NCBI GenBank assembly: GCA_958370325.1
Contig: CATXJW010000040.1
Coordinates: forward strand, 1 to 16,837
DNA length: 16,837 bases
DNA from: an uncultured Collinsella sp.
GTDB taxonomy: Bacteria > Actinomycetota > Coriobacteriia > Coriobacteriales > Coriobacteriaceae
Direction of reading: 5' to 3'
Shown here: in pieces, positions 14,245 to 16,837 of the stretch
Position numbering within the stretch: position 1 is the first letter of the stretch
Layout of the letters: each line of letters begins with the position of its first letter
The notes under the pieces: generated by a model
Database searches by the model: none
What the model saw: the letters and a program-made list of their open reading frames with translations, nothing else
What the model was told of the DNA's origin: nothing
Program-made: the position numbers and the translations under genes

Positions 14245-15501
14245 TTACATTCCTGTCAACAACACGACATCGAGAATCGTCACGATGGCACCGATCCCTA
14301 CGAGCAGCGCGTTGAGTGGGCGCGAGTTGGCGTATTTGCCCATGACGCGGGGTGAACTGGTGAGCCGTATGAGCACAAAGACCGTAATCGGTAGCTGAAG
14401 CGACAGCAGTGCCTGACTCCAGATGAGACCTTCAAAAGGATTTGGGACGACCAGGCACGCCGTCACTGCGCCGACGAAACAGGCCGCCACCCCGATCGAG
14501 GAATGTCGGTCGTGGATATCGTATTCCTCGTCGAACATGCCCGCAGTGATGGTTCCCGCCGCCATGCCCGCTGTCACGCTGCTCGATAGTCCCGCGAACA
14601 GCAGCGCTACCGCAAAGATGGTCGAGCTCGCCGGGCCCAGAATGGGGGAGAGCGTGGCCGCTGCGACGGCGAGGTCGTCTACGACCATGCCGTGCGCAAA
14701 GAAGGTCGTTGCGGCCAGGATGACCATTGCCGAGTTGATTGCCCAGCCCACGCCCATCGAAAAGAGCGTGTCAAAGAGCTCGTAGCGCAGACGTTCTTCG
14801 ATAACCTGCTCGCCTTGGCCTTCGAAGTGCATGGATTGGATGACCTCGGAGTGCAGAAAAAGGTTGTGTGGCATAACGACCGCACCCAGGACACTCACGA
14901 TAATCGCGGCAGAGCCAGTGGGCATACTAGGCGTGATCCAGCTTGCGGCGGCTTGCGGCCAGTCGACCTTGACTAGTGCAAGCTCGGCCAAAAACGAGAG
15001 TCCTACCACGCCTACGAAGGCGATGATCCAGCGTTCGGCATGCTTGTAGGAGTTCGTCATGAGCATCGCCATCGATACTGCCGCCACGATGACGCAGCCC
15101 GCGCGCACGGGCAGCCCAAAGAGCATTTGAAGGGCAACCGCGCCGCCCAGGACCTCGGCCATGGCGGTGGCGATGGTCGCGAGATAGGCACTGGCGAGCA
15201 CCGTGCGCCCGACGAAGCGGGGGAGGTAACGTGTCGTGGCCTCGGCAAGGCAGGCGCCCGTGGCGATACCCAGGTGCGCCGCGTTGTGCTGCAGCACGAT
15301 GAGCATAATCGTGGACAGCGTGACGATCCACAGCAGCGCGTAGCCAAACTGCGAGCCCGCGGCCATATTGGAGGCCCAGTTGCCCGGGTCGATAAAGCCG
15401 ACGGTCACGAGCAGCCCGGGGCCGATATGCCGCGCAATGTCTAGGCCTCCGTGACCACCGGTGCGTCGGGAGCCAAAGTGTTGTTTGAGATGGTTGAGCA
15501 T
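14245..15501 (-). CDS. mntH: Nramp-family divalent metal transporter (MntH-type)
   Basis: Nramp proteins import Mn2+ (and Fe2+) with protons across the cytoplasmic membrane. The 418-residue protein is highly hydrophobic, with about eleven membrane helices. The metal-site motifs are present: DPGN in helix 1 (D38, N41 of IDPGNWASN) and VMPHNLFLHS in helix 6 (methionine M210). The helix 6 methionine favours transition metals over Mg2+ or Al3+ types. ATG 15501 is chosen because AGGAG lies 7 nt upstream on the minus strand; ATG 15537 has no site. It lies 75 nt after gpmA in the same direction with no terminator between, so cotranscription is likely. The repeat array begins 28 nt past its stop. No MntR or Fur box was identified. 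Confidence 0.9.
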   Translation of the reverse strand: MLNHLKQHFGSRRTGGHGGLDIARHIGPGLLVTVGFIDPGNWASNMAAGSQFGYALLWIVTLSTIMLIVLQHNAAHLGIATGACLAEATTRYLPRFVGRTVLASAYLATIATAMAEVLGGAVALQMLFGLPVRAGCVIVAAVSMAMLMTNSYKHAERWIIAFVGVVGLSFLAELALVKVDWPQAAASWITPSMPTGSAAIIVSVLGAVVMPHNLFLHSEVIQSMHFEGQGEQVIEERLRYELFDTLFSMGVGWAINSAMVILAATTFFAHGMVVDDLAVAAATLSPILGPASSTIFAVALLFAGLSSSVTAGMAAGTITAGMFDEEYDIHDRHSSIGVAACFVGAVTACLVVPNPFEGLIWSQALLSLQLPITVFVLIRLTSSPRVMGKYANSRPLNALLVGIGAIVTILDVVLLTGM

Positions 15502-15576
15502 GGTGCGCTCCTGCGTATGGGCGGCGTGACGTCGCATCTGGGTCGTGCGGCGCCACGCGTCGGATTTGGGTTGGGG

Positions 15577-16350
15577 CTACTTGTGCGCTTTGCCCTGATT
15601 GGCCACGGCGTCGATCTTGGCGGCGATGGTCGCCGGGTCGCCGATATAGCGCTTGTCGAGGACATTGAAATCGGTATCGAAGGTGTAGACGAGCGGCACG
15701 CCGGTGGGGATGTTGACCTTGAGGATCTCCTCGGGCGTGAGGTGCTCGAGCTTCATGACGAGTGAGCGCAGGGAGTTGCCGTGTGCGGCGATGAGTACGC
15801 GCTTGCCGGCGAGCATCTGGGGGCGAATCTCGTCCTCAAAATAAGGCCAGGCGCGGGCTATCGTGTCCTTGAGGCACTCGGTATAGGGCAGCTGATCGGG
15901 CGCGACGTCGCGGTATTGCTCCTGGGTGTGGGGGTCGCGACTGTCGCCCGGCTCGAGCGCCGGCGGGCAGACATCGAAGGAGCGGCGCCAGATGAGCACC
16001 TGTTCGTCGCCGTGCTCCGCGGCGGCATCGGCCTTGTTGAGACCCTGCAACGCGCCGTAGTGGCGCTCGTTGAGCTTCCAGGATTTGATGACGGGCAGCC
16101 ACTCGCGATTCATTTGGCCGAGCACGATGTTGAGGGTGTGGATCGCGCGCTTGAGGCGCGAAGTGTAGCAGACGTCAAAGTCGAAACCGGCTTCTTTGAG
16201 GGCGCGGCCGCCTGCCGCCGCCTCTTCGCGGCCCGTGTCGGTGAGCTCGACATCGGTCCAGCCGGTGAACAGGTTGAGCTTGTTCCACTCGGACTCTCCG
16301 TGACGGATAAGGACGAGTTGCATCGTCTGCTGGTCTGCTTGGTGCGCCAT
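15577..16350 (-). CDS. gpmA: 2,3-bisphosphoglycerate-dependent phosphoglycerate mutase
   Basis: GpmA interconverts 3- and 2-phosphoglycerate in glycolysis through a phosphohistidine. The 257-residue protein has the RHG motif LIRHGESEWN with phospho-acceptor H17 and R16, GWTDVELTDTG (30-40), TSRLKRAIHT (63-72) and the catalytic NERHYGALQG (94-103, E95). The second active-site histidine is in AAHGNSLRSL (H190), and the long RDPHTQEQYRDV segment identifies the dPGM class. ATG 16350 follows AAGGAGG on the minus strand (16356-16362), so about nine residues precede the usual MQLVLIRHG start; ATG 16323 is the alternative. It leads the gpmA-mntH unit and is flanked upstream by the second hairpin array. 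Confidence 0.95.
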   Translation of the reverse strand: MAHQADQQTMQLVLIRHGESEWNKLNLFTGWTDVELTDTGREEAAAGGRALKEAGFDFDVCYTSRLKRAIHTLNIVLGQMNREWLPVIKSWKLNERHYGALQGLNKADAAAEHGDEQVLIWRRSFDVCPPALEPGDSRDPHTQEQYRDVAPDQLPYTECLKDTIARAWPYFEDEIRPQMLAGKRVLIAAHGNSLRSLVMKLEHLTPEEILKVNIPTGVPLVYTFDTDFNVLDKRYIGDPATIAAKIDAVANQGKAHK

Positions 16351-16367
16351 AGGGGCCTCCTTGATCT

Positions 16368-16384
16368 GGCACGGTGTGCGTGCC
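16368..16384 (-). promoter_or_regulatory. Small hairpin in the gpmA leader
   Basis: GGCACG (16368-16373) and CGTGCC (16379-16384) are perfect complements with a 5-nt loop. It lies between the predicted gpmA promoter and its ribosome site. No T run follows on the minus strand. Possible regulatory stem or chance. Confidence 0.3.
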
Positions 16385-16402
16385 GTTTACTTGACGCCGC
16401 AA

Positions 16403-16431
16403 AGGATACCCGTTTTAGGCCAAAAAGTTAA
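16403..16431 (-). promoter_or_regulatory. Probable gpmA promoter
   Basis: On the minus strand TTAACT (16431-16426) and TATCCT (16408-16403) are spaced by 17 nt, each matching four of six consensus bases. It lies about 50 nt upstream of gpmA. If correct, array 2 is outside the gpmA transcript. Confidence 0.45.
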
Positions 16432-16488
16432 CCATGACTAACAAAATTGTTGTATTTGAATGGGATGGTGAAAGGGGGCTGCCGAAAT

Positions 16489-16705
16489 GTCTCGATCTGT
16501 AACAACTAGGGATGGAAATTGGGCCTAGGTGTTACAGATCGAGACAGGAAGAAATGGTCCTATGGAATGTCTCGATCTGTAACAGTTTGCCGCCAAAACC
16601 GGCCCTTCGTGTTACAGATCGAGACAAACCAAAACCGTCCTGCAGAAAATCTCAATCTGTAACAGTTAGTCGTCGAAATTGGGTCTTACTGTTACAGATT
16701 GAGAT
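16489..16705. repeat. Array of three 57-nt palindromic units at 80-nt period (array 2)
   Basis: Units are 16489-16545, 16569-16625 and 16649-16705, with spacers 16546-16568 and 16626-16648 of 23 nt each. Arms match array 1: GTCTCGATCTGTAACA in the first two, and ATCTCAATCTGTAACA in the third, whose right arm carries the paired changes (ending GATTGAGAT). Loops are again 25 nt with AAA at 12-14 and GG at 17-18, in the same orientation as array 1. Spacer 16626-16648 differs from spacer 14058-14080 at only three positions. The remaining 132 nt to the window end contain no gene I can support. Confidence 0.95.
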
Positions 16706-16837
16706 GTTTGAAGCGGTGAACTTATAAGCCGAACTTGGGGGCTGACGTACATGTTTGATAGCAAGGCGTTGATAGCCGGCGCGCGTTACGCGATTGTTTC
16801 GAAACGGGTGGGAAACACAACGGGCCGGCGATGCTCC

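Noticed and set aside
14218..16488. A transposon with the arrays as terminal inverted repeats
   Set aside because: The arrays are in direct, not inverted, orientation by their loop cores, and no transposase is present.
16489..16705. Hairpin arrays as intrinsic terminators for gpmA/mntH or neighbours
   Set aside because: None of the six stems is followed by a T run on either strand, and rubredoxin already has its own strong terminator at 13896-13932.
16751..16837. Start of a plus-strand gene at the window end (ATG 16751, open to the edge)
   Set aside because: Only 29 codons are visible, there is no good ribosome site, and the residues match nothing I know; it could be chance.

Overview
The window reads as a chromosomal segment of a GC-rich Gram-positive anaerobe of the Coriobacteriia (Actinomycetota). 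The nearest guess is Collinsella or a close relative, judged from codon use, AGGAGG ribosome sites, TA(C/G)A(A/C)T -10 boxes and gene content: split flavin reductase plus rubredoxin, Nramp transporter, MurNAc recycling. This taxonomic call is from memory of the group, not from a database search.

Layout. 1-1740: cell-division ABC pair ftsE-ftsX, closed by a strong terminator. 1816-3951: RNase R. 4084-5530: a small serine recombinase preceded by an inverted repeat, then a VanZ-like membrane protein and a terminator. 5625-10068: a MurNAc-6-phosphate utilisation operon, murR-murQ-murP-mupG (regulator, etherase, PTS IIBC, 6-phospho-muramidase), with a terminator-like hairpin directly against the mupG ribosome site. 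10161-11003: an Spx/ArsC-family protein facing an unrecognised minus-strand gene. 11197-11475: a promoter, tRNA-Gln(CTG), tRNA-Glu(CTC) and terminator. 11535-12912: a TPR protein overlapping smpB. 13119-13932: a flavin reductase and a very short rubredoxin, which look like a split form of the fused high-molecular-weight rubredoxin. 15577-16350 then 14245-15501 (minus strand): gpmA followed by an Nramp (MntH-type) transporter.

The most unusual content is two non-coding arrays, 14001-14217 and 16489-16705, which flank the gpmA-mntH pair in the same orientation. Each has three 57-nt palindromic units (16-nt arms, 25-nt loop) separated by 23-nt spacers, at an exact 80-nt period. The loop core AAANYGG is present in all six. 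Units and spacers fall into two alternating kinds, so the basic repeat is 160 bp and the two arrays are copies in opposite register. Arm differences are paired changes or A.C mismatches that become G.U on the minus strand. I do not recognise this as a named element. A second, unrelated long hairpin (22-nt arms) lies just downstream of smpB.

How the genes fit together: FtsEX controls wall hydrolysis at division, and the mur operon imports and degrades MurNAc-containing wall fragments. RNase R and SmpB are partners in ribosome rescue and mRNA decay but are separated here by about 8.5 kb holding the recombinase and mur block. The flavin reductase and rubredoxin probably form an oxygen or NO detoxification electron chain.
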